Below, in pieces: positions 49,228 through 61,977 of a DNA stretch of 64,000 nucleotides. A program made the translations under genes and the position numbers. Positions within the stretch are counted from its first letter, which is position 1; the number at the start of each line of letters is the position of its first letter. The stretch is from NCBI RefSeq assembly GCF_024169515.1, contig NZ_JAMKCQ010000001.1:1984001-2048000 (forward strand). The letters are read 5' to 3'. This DNA is from Erwinia aphidicola (GTDB taxonomy: Bacteria > Pseudomonadota > Gammaproteobacteria > Enterobacterales > Enterobacteriaceae). The notes beneath the pieces were generated by a model. The model was not told where the DNA came from. It made no database searches and saw nothing but the letters and a program-made list of their open reading frames with translations.

Positions 49228-49818
49228 ATGTTACGTAACCCGATTCATCTGCGGCTGGAAAAACTCGAAAGCTGGCAGCACGTTACTTTTATGGCCTGCC
49301 TGTGCGAACGTATGGCGCCCAACTACCGCGAGTTTTGTCAGCAAACCGGCTTTGGTGATGGCCAGCTCTATCGTCGTATTCTTGATCTGCTGTGGGAAAC
49401 CCTGGTGGTAAAAGACGCCAAGGTTAACTTCGACAGCCAGCTGGAAAAACTGGAAGAGGCGATCCCCTCTGCCGATGATTACGATCTGTACGGTGTTTAC
49501 CCGGCAATCGATGCCTGCGTGGCGCTGAGCGAACTGCTGCATTCTCGCCTCAGTGGTGAAACCTTCACCCACGCAGTTGCGGTCAGCGAGACCTCCATCA
49601 CTACCGTCGCAATGCTGGAAATGACCCAGGCCGGCCGTGAAATGACCGAAGAAGAGCTAAAAGAGAATCCCGCCGTCGAAGAGGAATGGGACATCCAGTG
49701 GGAGATATTCCGCCTGCTCGCCGCCTGTGAGGAGCGGGACCTGGAACTGATAAAAGGACTGCGATCTGACCTGCGCGAATCCGGAATCAGTAATATCGGT
49801 ATAAATTTTCAGCAGTAA
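49228..49818 (+). CDS. yjaG: DUF416 family protein YjaG
   Basis: A 196-residue, mostly helical cytoplasmic protein of the DUF416 family, the same length as E. coli YjaG and near-identical across NPIHLRLEKLESWQHVTFMACLCERM and AIPSADDYDLYGVYPAIDACVALSELL. The function is unknown. It has no signal peptide and no membrane segment. It is followed by a stem of AAGGCGACAAA with TTTGTCGCGCCTTT (49817-49859, one bulge) that may end transcription before hupA. Confidence 0.94.
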   Translation: MLRNPIHLRLEKLESWQHVTFMACLCERMAPNYREFCQQTGFGDGQLYRRILDLLWETLVVKDAKVNFDSQLEKLEEAIPSADDYDLYGVYPAIDACVALSELLHSRLSGETFTHAVAVSETSITTVAMLEMTQAGREMTEEELKENPAVEEEWDIQWEIFRLLAACEERDLELIKGLRSDLRESGISNIGINFQQ

Positions 49819-49859
49819 GGCGACAAAACGTGACCTCAGGCCCGATTTGTCGCGCCTTT
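49817..49859 (+). terminator. Possible terminator after yjaG
   Basis: AAGGCGACAAA and TTTGTCGCGCCTTT pair with one bulged base around an 18-base loop, starting at the yjaG stop codon. The T-run is only three bases, so efficiency is doubtful. Confidence 0.45.
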
Positions 49860-50006
49860 GGGCTTCACATTCGCCCCCAGTCTGGTCTACATTTGGGGGG
49901 CTGAAAAATGTGGCTATCGGTGCGTGTATGCAGGAGAGTGCCAGAATCTGGTTTTTCCCTCGCACTCGGTGCTTAGCAAGCGATAAATACACTGTAAGGA
50001 TAACTT

Positions 50007-50279
50007 ATGAACAAGACTCAACTGATTGATGTAATTGCGGACAAAGCGGACCTGTCTAAGACCCAGGCTAAAGCTGCTCTGGAATCCACCCTGGCTGCGA
50101 TTACTGAGTCTCTGAAAGAAGGTGATGCTGTACAACTGGTTGGTTTTGGTACCTTTAAAGTTAACCACCGTGCTGAGCGTACTGGCCGCAACCCGCAGAC
50201 TGGCAAAGAGATCAAAATTGCTGCTGCAAACGTACCGGCATTTGTATCTGGTAAAGCACTGAAAGACGCTGTTAAGTAA
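50007..50279 (+). CDS. hupA: DNA-binding protein HU-alpha
   Basis: A 90-residue nucleoid protein, the same length as E. coli HU-alpha. It dimerises (also with HU-beta) and bends and wraps DNA. The N-terminal [20 protein letters not shown] and the DNA-binding arm region [22 protein letters not shown] are essentially those of E. coli, including the intercalating proline of RNPQTG. ATG 50007 follows AAGGATAAC. The 188 bases upstream carry its promoter, and a strong terminator follows. Confidence 0.98.
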   Translation: MNKTQLIDVIADKADLSKTQAKAALESTLAAITESLKEGDAVQLVGFGTFKVNHRAERTGRNPQTGKEIKIAAANVPAFVSGKALKDAVK

Positions 50280-50307
50280 TCGTCTAACGGTGAAGAGTTT
50301 AAACAGG

Positions 50308-50332
50308 GGGGCGGATTCGCCCCTTTTGTTTA
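50308..50332 (+). terminator. Terminator after hupA
   Basis: GGGGCG and CGCCCC pair around loop GATT and are followed by TTTTGTTT. It lies 28 bases after the hupA stop. Confidence 0.85.
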
Positions 50333-50410
50333 TCCTCATTTCAGCCTTCACTGTGTTTTCCCCTGCTGAAGCCTCTTTGCTGGCGCCAGGGTTGTGATAC
50401 TCTTTTCGTC

Positions 50411-51076
50411 ATGAAACTCTCCCTTTGCAAACGCACCCTCTCTTTCGCCATGCTGCTGCTGTTAGCAGGCTGCAGTTCGCACTCCGATCTTCCCGACTTT
50501 ACCGCCAGCGGCTATCTTGCCGATCGCGGTGCGGTGCGCATCTGGCGTAAAAATCACGACCAGCAGGTCGCCCATCTGATGACGGTGTATACGCCCTTCA
50601 GTGGTGGGGCGGTGGAAACCAGCGACTACCTGTGGCAGCAGGGCAAGCTTGTCTCGGTGGAGCGCCACATCATTGGCGCAGCACCGGATGACGTGATGTT
50701 GCGCTTTGATCTTGAAGGCAGGCTGAGCTTTATGCAGCGCCAGCTCTCCGGGCGGCGTGAGGCGCTCTCCGCTGATGCGGTGGCGCTGTATCAGTTTGAT
50801 GCCCAGCGGATGCTGAAAGTCAGCGATGACCTGCTGGCAGGGCGCGTGCTGCTGCGTCAGGGCAGCTGGCAGCCGGATGGTACGATTAAGACCTGCCAGG
50901 GCGCGCAGGCTCGCCCTGAGTTTACCCGTATTGAGCTGGGTTATATCGCCCGCCAGCAGCGTGACAAACCCGGAGCGGTGAGCGTAGCCTGGCTGGAAGC
51001 ACCGGGCGGCACGCAGCTGTTGCAGGTCGCCAGCGATGACTTCTGCAGCAGTGAGCCGAAGGATGAGAGTTTTTAA
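50411..51076 (+). CDS. yjaH: DUF1481 lipoprotein (YjaH-like)
   Basis: A 221-residue protein with a lipoprotein signal: a basic N-terminus, hydrophobic core, and lipobox LLAGC with the lipidated Cys at residue 21, followed by SSHS, which does not suggest inner-membrane retention. It matches the DUF1481 family member YjaH, encoded after hupA in E. coli too. Conserved parts include GAVRIWRKNHDQQVAHLMTVY and the Cys pair TCQGAQ and DFCSSEP near the C-terminus. The function is unknown. In K-12 the zra genes lie between yjaH and purD; here purD follows directly. Confidence 0.9.
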   Translation: MKLSLCKRTLSFAMLLLLAGCSSHSDLPDFTASGYLADRGAVRIWRKNHDQQVAHLMTVYTPFSGGAVETSDYLWQQGKLVSVERHIIGAAPDDVMLRFDLEGRLSFMQRQLSGRREALSADAVALYQFDAQRMLKVSDDLLAGRVLLRQGSWQPDGTIKTCQGAQARPEFTRIELGYIARQQRDKPGAVSVAWLEAPGGTQLLQVASDDFCSSEPKDESF

Positions 51077-51081
51077 GCATG

Positions 51082-51110
51082 AAAAAGGGGCGGATTAACC
51101 CTCCGCCCCT
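51082..51110 (-). terminator. Terminator after purD
   Basis: AGGGGCGGA and TCCGCCCCT form a 9-bp perfect stem with a 7-base loop. On the reverse strand it is followed by TTTTTC. It ends the purHD transcript and faces yjaH. Confidence 0.8.
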
Positions 51111-51152
51111 CAGGCTACCTGGCAGCAGGCGACAGCTTATCGCCCGCTGTTA

Positions 51153-52433
51153 CTATTTACGATTAATCGCGCGATAGCCGATATCTTTACGGTAGAAGCT
51201 GCCATTCCAGGAGATTGGCTGCGCCAGCTGATAAGCACGCTTCTGTGCAGCGGCCACATCTTCACCCAGGGCGGTCACGCACAGCACGCGCCCACCGTTG
51301 GTCACCACCAGGTCGTCCTGCAGCGTTGTCCCGGCGTGGAACACCTTGCCATCCGCTACTTCTTCCAGCGGCAGACCGTGGATCTGCTCACCGTTGACGT
51401 AATCGCCTGGATACCCGCCAGCCGCCAGTACCACACCCAGTGAAGGGCGTGGATCCCAGACGGAGTCTTTCTCGTTCAGCTTGCCGTCAACGGCAGCCAG
51501 GCAGAGATCGACCAGATCCGACTGCAGGCGCAGCATGATCGGCTGCGTTTCTGGATCGCCAAAGCGGCAGTTAAACTCGATGACCTTCGGCTGGCCGCTC
51601 TTGTCGATCATCAGACCGGCGTACAAGAATCCGGTGTAGACGTTGCCTTCGCCCGCCATGCCGCGCACGGTTGGCCAGATCACTTCGTCCATCACCTTCT
51701 GGTGGATCTCGTCGGTTACCACCGGAGCCGGGGAGTAAGCTCCCATGCCGCCAGTGTTCGGGCCGGTATCACCATCGCCAACGCGTTTGTGATCCTGGCT
51801 GGTGGCCATCGGTAAGACGTTCTCACCATCAACCATTACGATAAAGCTGGCTTCTTCGCCATCGAGGAACTCTTCCACCACGATGCGGTGACCTGCGTCG
51901 CCAAAGGCGTTACCAGCCAGCATATCCTGAATGGCGTCTTCCGCTTCCTGCAGCGTCATCGCGACGATCACGCCTTTACCTGCCGCCAGCCCGTCGGCCT
52001 TAATGACGATCGGCGCGCCTTTCTCGCGCACGTAAGCCAGTGCAGGCTCAACGTCCGTGAAGTTCTGGTATTCGGCCGTCGGGATCTTGTGGCGTGCGAG
52101 GAAGTCTTTGGTGAACGCCTTCGAGCCTTCCAGCTGCGCAGCGGCCTGAGTGGGTCCAAAGATCTTGAGACCCGCAGCGCGGAAAGCATCAACGACGCCA
52201 ATCACCAGCGGCGCTTCCGGGCCAACGATGGTCAGGTCGATTTTCTCTTTCTGCGCAAAGCTCAGCAGGCCCTGAATATCGGTTGGGCTGATAGCCACGT
52301 TCTGCAACGCGGGTTCCAGCGCAGTACCGGCATTGCCCGGCGCTACAAACACGGTCTCAGCCAGCGGGGACTGAGCGGCTTTCCAGGCCAGCGCGTGTTC
52401 ACGGCCGCCATTACCAATCACTAAAATTTTCAT
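51153..52433 (-). CDS. purD: Phosphoribosylamine-glycine ligase PurD
   Basis: A 426-residue ATP-grasp enzyme (E. coli 429) that makes glycinamide ribotide in step two of purine synthesis. The N-terminal MKILVIGNGGREHALAWKAAQSP, the ATP-grasp PIVIKADGLAAGKGVIVAMT near residue 140, DGDTGPNTGGMGAYSPAPV, and the metal-binding VIEFNCRFGDPETQ near 285 are intact. It starts 14 bases after purH in the purHD operon, after GGAG. Confidence 0.97.
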   Translation of the reverse strand: MKILVIGNGGREHALAWKAAQSPLAETVFVAPGNAGTALEPALQNVAISPTDIQGLLSFAQKEKIDLTIVGPEAPLVIGVVDAFRAAGLKIFGPTQAAAQLEGSKAFTKDFLARHKIPTAEYQNFTDVEPALAYVREKGAPIVIKADGLAAGKGVIVAMTLQEAEDAIQDMLAGNAFGDAGHRIVVEEFLDGEEASFIVMVDGENVLPMATSQDHKRVGDGDTGPNTGGMGAYSPAPVVTDEIHQKVMDEVIWPTVRGMAGEGNVYTGFLYAGLMIDKSGQPKVIEFNCRFGDPETQPIMLRLQSDLVDLCLAAVDGKLNEKDSVWDPRPSLGVVLAAGGYPGDYVNGEQIHGLPLEEVADGKVFHAGTTLQDDLVVTNGGRVLCVTALGEDVAAAQKRAYQLAQPISWNGSFYRKDIGYRAINRK

Positions 52434-52447
52434 CTGAGGCTCCGTAA

Positions 52448-54037
52448 TTAATGGCGGAAGTGGCGCATGTCGGTGAAGATCATTGCGATGCCGTGCTCAT
52501 CCGCGGCGGCAATCACTTCATCATCACGGATCGAACCACCCGGCTGGATCACACAGGTAATACCCACGGCCGCAGCGGCATCAATACCGTCGCGGAACGG
52601 GAAGAAAGCGTCTGACGCCATCGCAGAACCTTTCACTTCCAGGCCTTCATCGGCGGCTTTAATGCCGGCGATTTTCGCGGAGTAAACGCGGCTCATCTGA
52701 CCGGCACCAATACCAATTGTCACATTGTCGCGTGCGTAGACGATGGCATTCGACTTCACGAACTTCGCCACTTTCCAGCAGAACAGCGCATCACGCAGCT
52801 CCTGCTCGGACGGCTGACGTTTGCTGACCACGCGCAGCTGGCTCTCATTCACCATGCCGAGGTCACGATCCTGCACCAGCAGGCCACCGTTAACGCGTTT
52901 GAAATCGAGCGCGCTCTGGCGCTGCTGCCACTGACCACAGGTCAGCACGCGCACGTTCTGTTTGGCAGCGGTCACTTTCAACGCTGCTTCAGTGGCCGCA
53001 GGCGCGATGATCACTTCCACGAACTGGCGGCTGATGATCGCCTGCGCGGTGGCTTCGTCCAGCTCGCGGTTAAAGGCAATGATGCCGCCGAAAGCAGAGG
53101 TCGGGTCGGTTTTGTACGCGCGCTCGTAAGCATCGAGAATGGAAGCGCCAACGGCGACACCGCACGGGTTAGCGTGCTTGACGATCACGCAGGCTGGCTG
53201 GTCGAACTCTTTCACGCACTCCAGCGCCGCATCAGTATCGGCAATGTTGTTGTAAGAGAGCGCTTTGCCCTGCACCTGCTGTGCCGTTGCCACCGAAGCT
53301 TCAGCAACATTCTCTTCTATATAGAAGGCAGCATCCTGATGGCTGTTCTCGCCGTAGCGCATATCCTGCTTCTTGATGAAGTTCAGGTTGAGGGTACGTG
53401 GGAAGCGGCCGGATGGCGCGGTAGTTTCGCCGTGGTAAGCCGGCACCAGGCTACCGAAGTAGTTGGCAATCATGCTGTCGTAGGCGGCAGTGTGTTCGAA
53501 GGCTTTAATCGCCAGGTCGAAGCGGGTTTCAAGCGTCAGCGAGTTGTCGTTGGCATCCAGCTCCGCAATGATGGCCTGGTAGTCACTGCTCTTCACCACG
53601 ATCGCCACGTCTTTGTGGTTCTTCGCCGCAGAGCGCACCATGGTCGGGCCGCCGATATCAATGTTCTCAACGGCGTCTGCCAGCGAGCAGCCTTCCCGCG
53701 CCACGGTCTGGGCAAACGGATAGAGGTTAACGACAACAATATCAATAGGGGAGATGCCGTGCTCAGCCATGATGGCATCATCCTGGTCGCGGCGCCCCAG
53801 GATGCCACCATGCACTTTCGGGTGCAGCGTTTTGACGCGTCCATCCATCATTTCCGGGAAACCGGTGTAGTCAGACACTTCAGTGACGGGCAGGCCAGCC
53901 TCTGCCAGCAGGCGTGCAGTACCGCCAGTGGACAGCAGCTCGACGCCACGTTGGGAAAGCGCCTGAGCGAATTCGAGGATACCGGCTTTATCAGACACGC
54001 TGAGCAGCGCGCGGCGTAGAGGACGACGTTGTTGCAT
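52448..54037 (-). CDS. purH: Bifunctional AICAR transformylase / IMP cyclohydrolase PurH
   Basis: A 529-residue enzyme, the same length as in E. coli, that performs the last two steps of IMP synthesis. The N-terminal cyclohydrolase (MGS-like fold, residues 1-200) carries [24 protein letters not shown] and [15 protein letters not shown]; the C-terminal transformylase carries [17 protein letters not shown] and the catalytic Lys-His of [13 protein letters not shown]. The start at 54037 ([17 protein letters not shown]) matches E. coli; ten upstream in-frame codons are not conserved. A PurR box lies about 135 bases upstream. Confidence 0.98.
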   Translation of the reverse strand: MQQRRPLRRALLSVSDKAGILEFAQALSQRGVELLSTGGTARLLAEAGLPVTEVSDYTGFPEMMDGRVKTLHPKVHGGILGRRDQDDAIMAEHGISPIDIVVVNLYPFAQTVAREGCSLADAVENIDIGGPTMVRSAAKNHKDVAIVVKSSDYQAIIAELDANDNSLTLETRFDLAIKAFEHTAAYDSMIANYFGSLVPAYHGETTAPSGRFPRTLNLNFIKKQDMRYGENSHQDAAFYIEENVAEASVATAQQVQGKALSYNNIADTDAALECVKEFDQPACVIVKHANPCGVAVGASILDAYERAYKTDPTSAFGGIIAFNRELDEATAQAIISRQFVEVIIAPAATEAALKVTAAKQNVRVLTCGQWQQRQSALDFKRVNGGLLVQDRDLGMVNESQLRVVSKRQPSEQELRDALFCWKVAKFVKSNAIVYARDNVTIGIGAGQMSRVYSAKIAGIKAADEGLEVKGSAMASDAFFPFRDGIDAAAAVGITCVIQPGGSIRDDEVIAAADEHGIAMIFTDMRHFRH

Positions 54038-54099
54038 GAGGTTTATCCCTTGGGCTTTGGATCGCATATAAAGAGCGTTATATGAGGCTTAGCGATCTC

Positions 54100-54115
54100 T
54101 TTCTATATATAGAAG
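54100..54115. repeat. Palindrome in the purH leader
   Basis: TTCTATATATAGAA (54101-54114) is a perfect 14-bp palindrome flanked by TCTCT and GAGA, so a longer imperfect hairpin is possible in the purH 5' untranslated region. Its function is unknown. Confidence 0.5.
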
Positions 54116-54166
54116 AGAAATAAGTCTCAGGTAACGCCCCTGAGGGGGCTTCCGTTTGCGCGGGGC

Positions 54167-54188
54167 ATTGTAGCGAAAACGATTGCGC
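54167..54188 (-). promoter_or_regulatory. PurR operator and -10 of purHD
   Basis: On the forward strand GCGAAAACGATTGCGC (54173-54188) matches the PurR palindrome ACGAAAACGTTTGCGT at 13 of 16 positions. A -10 hexamer TACAAT on the reverse strand (54167-54172) directly abuts it. Repression by PurR with hypoxanthine or guanine is expected. Confidence 0.8.
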
Positions 54189-54305
54189 GATGCTCGTCAA
54201 AATTACGCTGTTGCGACGAATGTGGATAAGTTTGTGTATAAGCAGGTATAAAGCAGGCTTTTGCTGGGGATTGCAGCAAACAGTCAAATTATCGCAAATT
54301 AGCCC

Positions 54306-54342
54306 TTGTCACTCGTCAGGATCTCCCTATAATGCGCAACCA
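54306..54342 (+). promoter_or_regulatory. rRNA operon 2 P1 promoter
   Basis: TTGTCA (54306-54311) and TATAAT (54328-54333) are 16 bases apart, followed by GCGCAACC and a predicted +1 A at 54342. The sequence is almost identical to that of operon 1 from the -35 on, while the DNA upstream of the -35 differs. Confidence 0.9.
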
Positions 54343-54427
54343 CTGAGACGGCACAACGGCTTACCGGCCAGCGGCTCAGGAGGTTCAGGAAGTATCTGAA
54401 CCGCCGGAAAAACTTCTCAAAAAGAAG

Positions 54428-54455
54428 TTGACTCCGAAGGAGGAAAGCGTAATAT
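54428..54455 (+). promoter_or_regulatory. rRNA operon 2 P2 promoter
   Basis: The same TTGACT ... TAATAT pair, 16 bases apart, as in operon 1, at the equivalent distance from P1. Confidence 0.7.
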
Positions 54456-54495
54456 ACGCCACCTCGCGACAGGAAGCCTCGGCACTGCTCGCAAC

Positions 54496-54506
54496 GCTCT
54501 TTAACA
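54496..54506 (+). promoter_or_regulatory. boxA antitermination site, leader 2
   Basis: GCTCTTTAACA in the leader, equivalent to 11973-11983 in operon 1. Confidence 0.75.
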
Positions 54507-54659
54507 ATTTATCAGACAATCTGTGTGGGCACTCGCAGGATTGATATCAACGTCTCCGGACGTAAAAAATATCAAGCCTCACGAGTGAACACATAATGAA
54601 ATTCATTATGACGTTTTACAGATGAGCACCGCTGAACTTGTTTCAGCAAATCGAACTTT

Positions 54660-56200
<1,541 letters not shown>

Positions 56201-56273
56201 CCTGAAGATACCTTCCCGCGTAGTGCTCACACAGATTGTCTGATGAACGTAACGAGCAAAATGTAGTATCAGA

Positions 56274-56349
56274 GTCCCCATCGTCTAGAGGCCCAGGACA
56301 CTGCCCTTTCACGGCTGTAACAGGGGTTCGAATCCCCTTGGGGACGCCA
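56274..56349 (+). tRNA. gltV: tRNA-Glu (TTC)
   Basis: 76 nt with encoded CCA, anticodon TTC at 56308-56310. It is the only tRNA of this spacer, matching the rrnE type in E. coli. Confidence 0.98.
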
Positions 56350-56422
56350 TACCGGTAACGAAGTGAAAGTCGTTATCACCGTATCTCAAAACTGACTTTT
56401 TGGAGTCACGTTTGAGATATTT

Positions 56423-56433
56423 GCTCTTTAACA
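56423..56433 (+). promoter_or_regulatory. Spacer boxA, copy 2
   Basis: GCTCTTTAACA upstream of the second 23S gene. From here to the 23S start both operons are identical. Confidence 0.7.
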
Positions 56434-56566
56434 ATCCGGAACAAGCTGAAAATTGAAACGACGCGTCGTATTCATTCTCCGTAATAAGAATGAAGTTAAC
56501 GATGCGTTCGAGTCTCTCAAATGCTCACGACAGCATGCTGTCCTTCGGGACGCTTGTGGGTTGTGA

Positions 56567-59472
<2,906 letters not shown>

Positions 59473-59685
59473 ACAACGCCAGAAGCGTTCTGGTGTGCGT
59501 TATGAGAGACGCAAAAGAGATTTTCAGCCTGTGACCGGATAACAATTTAGCGGGAACGAAAGATTTTGTGCTGAAGCAAGGCGGCAAGCGAAGGAAAGGA
59601 GGGAGCATACTGAAGTATGTGACTGACTTTACGAGCGCGGCCAACGCAGCAGCAGTGCAAAATATTCGTTTCGTGCACCAAGATT

Positions 59686-59805
59686 TGCCTGGCGGCTTTA
59701 GCGCGGTGGTCCCACCTGACCCCATGCCGAACTCAGAAGTGAAACGCCGTAGCGCCGATGGTAGTGTGGGGCCTCCCCATGCGAGAGTAGGGAACTGCCA
59801 GGCAT
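59686..59805 (+). rRNA. rrf: 5S ribosomal RNA (copy 2)
   Basis: 120 nt, from TGCCTGGCGGC to CTGCCAGGCAT, apparently identical to copy 1. The 23S-5S spacer is 2 bases longer than in copy 1, with the change just after the 23S end. Confidence 0.98.
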
Positions 59806-59818
59806 CAAATAAAGCAAT

Positions 59819-59846
59819 AACCCCGACCGAAAGGCCGGGGTTTTTT
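59819..59846 (+). terminator. rRNA operon 2 terminator
   Basis: CCCCGACC and GGCCGGGG pair (one A-C mismatch) around loop GAAA, followed by six T residues. It is unrelated in sequence to the terminator of operon 1. Confidence 0.9.
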
Positions 59847-59909
59847 GCGTTTAAAGGGCCGTTAAGCACGCCAGATCCCAAAGGCCAATCGTTGATCGAC
59901 ACGTGCTGC

Positions 59910-60494
59910 CTACTTACTGCGTAAGATCTTCACCAATCCATACATAATGATCAGATAACCCAGGCTCTGAGTGGGCTCTTCAGCAGTATTTTTCAGTGCT
60001 TCGCTATAATGAATATTCGCAATTCCCTTCCAGAGATAGCGGTTGCCAAACAGTCTGGACCACACCAGTACTAAAATAAGACCACAAATCAAGTAGTTAT
60101 AATCGCCGAATCTGTGCAACTCCACAAGATTTCTCAAAGCCTTCCTGATGCCTTGCTGAGCCGCCTGCCACAGATAACTCACTGATATTGCGATAGCCAG
60201 CCACGACCAGTGAAGCGCTCCGTTAAATAAATCGCGAATATTTTCCCGGTTCTCACGGATAAACATCGCAGCAAAAAGCCCTATAATCAGTAAGATCCCA
60301 CCGGACAGGTCTCTGTTATTATCTTTGATTTTATACAGCAGGATTATATTAATAATCAGAAAGACAGAGTGCGAGATGGCGGTTATTGAATGCTTATTAA
60401 CCTCATTTTTGAAAATATAATTATCAGCCATTACAATCAGATATGGCACGCACATCACCATCGCCAGCGCGAGGTATTCCTTTATTTTTTGCAT
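59910..60494 (-). CDS. Hypothetical polytopic membrane protein
   Basis: A 194-residue protein I do not recognise. Five or six hydrophobic segments are visible: near residues 6-24 (YLALAMVMCVPYLIVMA), 39-55 (SHSVFLIINIILLY), 65-80 (GGILLIIGLFAAMFI), 97-110 (WSWLAIAISVSYLW), 132-150 (YLICGLILVLVWSRLF), and the C-terminal LGYLIIMYGLVKIL. It has no conserved catalytic motif that I can see. Base composition is more AT-rich than its neighbours, and the site between the rRNA operon and metA holds other genes in K-12, so acquisition by transfer is plausible. ATG 60494 is chosen; a GTG at 60506 is an alternative. Neither has a strong ribosome-binding site. Confidence 0.65.
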   Translation of the reverse strand: MQKIKEYLALAMVMCVPYLIVMADNYIFKNEVNKHSITAISHSVFLIINIILLYKIKDNNRDLSGGILLIIGLFAAMFIRENRENIRDLFNGALHWSWLAIAISVSYLWQAAQQGIRKALRNLVELHRFGDYNYLICGLILVLVWSRLFGNRYLWKGIANIHYSEALKNTAEEPTQSLGYLIIMYGLVKILRSK

Positions 60495-60683
60495 ATCCGT
60501 GAACACATTATCTGTTTAGAAATGTGTAATCTAACAAAGCCAGGCAGCTCCCGACTTCCCTATTTTAGCTATTATTGACGCACACTGCGGGAACAACACT
60601 TTTAGTCCCCAAAGCCAGGCGTGATGAAACATTTTCAACTATTCGATGAATACTCGACATTCGCGGCAGAGCGCGTTATCTTT

Positions 60684-60715
60684 GGCTGTCTGGATGTCTA
60701 AACGTATAAACGTAT
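60684..60715 (+). promoter_or_regulatory. MetJ operator of metA (four met boxes)
   Basis: Four tandem 8-mers, GGCTGTCT, GGATGTCT, AAACGTAT and AAACGTAT, match the met-box consensus AGACGTCT in register. They lie 18-49 bases upstream of the metA start. MetJ with S-adenosylmethionine would bind cooperatively and repress metA. Confidence 0.85.
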
Positions 60716-60733
60716 GTAGTGAGGAAGCAGGTT

Positions 60734-61663
60734 ATGCCGATCAGGGTACCCGATGAATTACCAGCCGTGAATTTTCTGCGCAACGAGAACGTCTTTGTCA
60801 TGACGTCCACGCGTGCCAGCACGCAGATGATCCGCCCGCTAAAAGTGCTGGTACTGAATCTGATGCCGAAGAAGATCGAAACCGAGAACCAGTTTCTGCG
60901 CCTGCTCTCCAACTCTCCCCTGCAAATTGATGTGCAGCTGCTGCGCATCGACAGCCGGGAATCACGTAATACCCCTTCGGAGCATCTGAACAATTTCTAC
61001 TGTAATTTCGAAGATATTCAGCATGATAACTACGATGGATTGATCGTCACCGGCGCGCCGCTGGGACTGGTCGACTTTAATGATGTGGCTTACTGGCCCC
61101 AGATCCAGCAGGTGCTGCACTGGGCGAAAGAACACGTCACTTCCACACTGTTCGTCTGTTGGGCGGTACAGGCTGCGTTAAACATTCTGTATGGCATCCC
61201 CAAGCAGACGCGGGAAAACAAGCTTTCAGGTGTGTTTGAGCATCAGATCCTGCATCCGCATGCGCTGCTCACGCGGGGCTTTGACGATACCTTCCTTGCG
61301 CCGCACTCACGCTATGCTGATTTCCCGGTGCAGCTACTGCGAGACTACACCGATCTGGAGATCTTCGCGGAATCGGAGCAGACCGGAGCCTATCTGTTTG
61401 CCAGCAAGGATAAGCGCCTGGCATTTGTCACCGGCCACCCCGAGTACGATGCCCTGACGCTTTCCGGCGAATATCATCGCGACTACGACGCTGGCCTGCA
61501 GCCGGAAGTACCTTTCAACTACTTCCCCCATGACAACCCTGAGCTACCGCCGCGTGCCAGCTGGCGTAGCCATGGCAACCTGCTGTTCTCCAACTGGCTC
61601 AACTACTACGTTTACCAGATTACGCCATTCGACCTGCGCCATATGAACCCGACACTCGAATAG
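60734..61663 (+). CDS. metA: Homoserine O-succinyltransferase MetA
   Basis: A 309-residue enzyme, the same length as in E. coli, that acylates homoserine from succinyl-CoA at the entry to methionine synthesis. The acyl-carrying nucleophile is Cys142 in [13 protein letters not shown]; the catalytic His and Glu lie in [10 protein letters not shown]. The N-terminal [15 protein letters not shown] is that of E. coli, which sets the start at 60734 after GAGGAAG rather than five codons earlier. MetJ boxes lie just upstream. The E. coli enzyme is heat-labile and a Lon/Clp substrate; whether this one is cannot be read here. Confidence 0.98.
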   Translation: MPIRVPDELPAVNFLRNENVFVMTSTRASTQMIRPLKVLVLNLMPKKIETENQFLRLLSNSPLQIDVQLLRIDSRESRNTPSEHLNNFYCNFEDIQHDNYDGLIVTGAPLGLVDFNDVAYWPQIQQVLHWAKEHVTSTLFVCWAVQAALNILYGIPKQTRENKLSGVFEHQILHPHALLTRGFDDTFLAPHSRYADFPVQLLRDYTDLEIFAESEQTGAYLFASKDKRLAFVTGHPEYDALTLSGEYHRDYDAGLQPEVPFNYFPHDNPELPPRASWRSHGNLLFSNWLNYYVYQITPFDLRHMNPTLE

Positions 61664-61683
61664 TCGCGCTGAACGTAGAAAGC

Positions 61684-61711
61684 AAAGGGTGGATCCTCGA
61701 TCCACCCTTTG
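61684..61711 (+). terminator. Hairpin terminator after metA
   Basis: AAAGGGTGGAT and ATCCACCCTTT form an 11-bp perfect stem with a 5-base loop, 20 bases after the stop. Only three T residues belong to the stem end, followed by GGCATTTCT. Confidence 0.65.
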
Positions 61712-61852
61712 GCATTTCTACAGCTGTAAGCTCCTCCCCATCAAGCTTAATCCTGTCACCCGATCTTCCTCACATTACCGATGAAAACACCTTCCTGTTA
61801 TTGCGATCTTTAATCTCTCTTTAAATCATCATGTTGAGATGATTTTTTAATT

Positions 61853-61896
61853 AAAATGGAAATAGTTTTTGATTTTAAATTTTAACTGATTATATT
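61853..61896 (+). promoter_or_regulatory. IclR operator and promoter of aceBA
   Basis: AAAATGGAAATAGTTTTTGATTTTAAATTTTAACTG (read in two parts: AAAATGGAAATAG, TTTTTGATTTTAAATTTTA) closely follows the E. coli aceBAK control region, where IclR binds. TTGATT (61869-61874) and TATATT (61891-61896), 16 bases apart, form a plausible promoter inside the operator. The rest of the 314-base metA-aceB gap holds the metA hairpin, AT-rich DNA and no gene. Confidence 0.7.
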
Positions 61897-61977
61897 TTGA
61901 TCCTGTAGCTTAAAGATTGTTCAGCGGCAGCACGCCGGATCTCTCAGCCGCCCACCGGTCGATGACAGGAGAAAAAG

